The position numbers were made by a program, and so were the translations under genes. The notes under the pieces were generated by a model. That model saw only the letters and a list, made by a program, of their open reading frames with translations, was not told the origin of the DNA and did not search any database. Of a DNA stretch of 6,815 bases, positions 6,212 to 6,815 are shown one piece after another. Position 1 is the first letter of the stretch, and each line of letters opens with the position of its first letter. Origin of the DNA: JBIKWN01 sp044376365 (GTDB lineage Bacteria > Bdellovibrionota_C > UBA2361 > JBIKWN01); the NCBI GenBank assembly GCA_044376365.1, contig JBILLA010000146.1, positions 1 to 6,815 on the forward strand, read 5' to 3'.

Positions 6212-6240
6212 GCTTATTAGGCATTTTTTGCCTGAAGCTC
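6210..6240 (+). terminator. Bipartite hairpin over the lpxD stop codon, followed by T-rich sequence on the plus strand
   Basis: An outer stem GAGCTT (6210-6215) with AAGCTC (6235-6240) and an inner stem AGGCA (6219-6223) with TGCCT (6229-6233) enclose a TTTTT loop, joined by a small 3/1-nt internal loop. That gives 11 base pairs in 31 nt. On the plus strand TTTTATCTGCTTTTT follows at once (6241-6255), as in a Rho-independent terminator. All genes nearby are on the minus strand, where no U tract follows the hairpin. It may therefore stop antisense transcription into lpxD, or act as an RNA 3'-end structure for lpxD. The structure is seen; the function is inferred. Confidence 0.4.
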
Positions 6241-6815
6241 TTTTATCTGCTTTTTGAGGGTCTTGATGGTTTCATGAAGCTTTGTGAGTTCAGCAACATT
6301 TCTGCGGTAGGTCATTGCTGGTACAGCAGGGTTACCAAGAAAATCGCCCGCCCCTTTGAGTGTGTAAGGCACCTGTGACGCAGCACCAACACGAATGCCT
6401 TTAGGGATATGAAGATGGTCGGCAACACCAACACCGCCCCCAAGCACGACTTGATCCTCAATGACGCTACTGCCTGCAACACCAACTTGGCCGCAAAGGA
6501 TTGAGAATGAGCCAATTTTTGTGTTGTGTCCGACGTGGACCTGATTGTCTAACTTAGAACCTTTTGCAATGAGCGTCGTGCCAAGGGTTGCTCGATCGAC
6601 AGTAGAGCAAGCACCTACATCGACATAATCTTCGAGTACAGTAATACCAACTTGTGGGATCGCTTTGAGCCCTAATATTTTATCAGGGGCATACCCAAAT
6701 CCATCAGCTCCAATGACTGCATGAGGTTGGAGTGTGCAGTGTGAACCAACCTTACATTTTTCGCGGATGATGACACCTGCATGCAGTACTGTGTGCGATC
6801 CTATAGTGGCATGCT
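6217..6815 (-). CDS. lpxD: UDP-3-O-acylglucosamine N-acyltransferase (LpxD), N-terminus cut by window edge
   Basis: Transfers the 3-hydroxyacyl chain from acyl-ACP to the 2-amino group of UDP-3-O-acylglucosamine, the third step of lipid A synthesis, in the cytosol. 198 residues are visible; family members are about 340, so the uridine-binding N-terminal domain and part of the helix are outside the window. What remains is the left-handed beta-helix of hexapeptide repeats (for example HAVIGADGFGYAPD at 31-44, VDVGACSTVDRATLG at 64-78, SKLDNQVHVGHNTKIG at 86-101), with the catalytic His at visible residue 96 in VGHN. The C-terminal signature GNPAVPAMTYRR (160-171) leads into a Leu/Lys-rich helix (172-198) typical of the LpxD trimer's C-terminal extension. 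The gene ends in tandem TAATAA and is followed after 35 bp by the fliD pair. No fabZ or lpxA follows it here, unlike many genomes. LpxA is excluded by the VGHN context and the C-terminal helix. Confidence 0.93.
   Translation of the reverse strand, partial: HATIGSHTVLHAGVIIREKCKVGSHCTLQPHAVIGADGFGYAPDKILGLKAIPQVGITVLEDYVDVGACSTVDRATLGTTLIAKGSKLDNQVHVGHNTKIGSFSILCGQVGVAGSSVIEDQVVLGGGVGVADHLHIPKGIRVGAASQVPYTLKGAGDFLGNPAVPAMTYRRNVAELTKLHETIKTLKKQIKELQAKNA

Noticed and set aside
6210..6240. Intrinsic terminator of lpxD on the coding strand
   Set aside because: After the hairpin the minus strand reads GGCACGATGG with no T tract; the T-rich tract is only on the other strand.

Overview
The window appears to come from a Gram-negative bacterium. 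It carries lpxD (lipid A synthesis), two genes for FliD-type flagellar cap proteins, and the start of a biotin operon. Base composition is moderate, the coding density is very high, and all reading frames are intact. I cannot place the organism at phylum level from sequence alone. I see no tRNA, rRNA, CRISPR array, insertion sequence or other mobile element, and no gene-free stretch of 300 bases or more; the longest gap is 87 bp.

Layout from left to right. Bases 1-2018, minus strand: a biotin operon read bioB then bioF. The two genes overlap by 32 bp, and bioF runs off the left edge of the window. Bases 2019-2056: a 38-bp divergent control region. Bases 2057-3211, plus strand: an M20-family zinc peptidase/deacylase of the carboxypeptidase G2 type. 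It is the only plus-strand gene and ends 9 bp from the gene converging on it. Bases 3221-6181, minus strand: two tandem, diverged fliD paralogues of 472 and 484 residues, separated by 87 bp that contain a perfect 8-bp inverted repeat. Bases 6217-6815, minus strand: the C-terminal half of lpxD, which runs off the right edge.

How the genes fit together. bioB and bioF encode late steps of biotin synthesis: BioF makes 7-keto-8-aminopelargonate and BioB performs the final sulphur insertion. lpxD acts in lipid A synthesis. The two fliD genes lie directly behind lpxD in the same direction, but the 35-bp gap holds a near-consensus sigma-54 (-24/-12) element. They may therefore be switched on separately, as flagellar genes rather than as part of an lpxD operon. 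No fliS, flaG, flagellin or other flagellar gene is visible, so this is an isolated cap-protein pair.

The points most worth a second look are the orphan tandem fliD pair, the sigma-54-like element in front of it, the 31-nt bipartite hairpin over the lpxD stop codon, the inverted repeat between the fliD genes, and the lack of Shine-Dalgarno sequences in front of bioB and both fliD genes. I did not find a clearly new multi-gene system.
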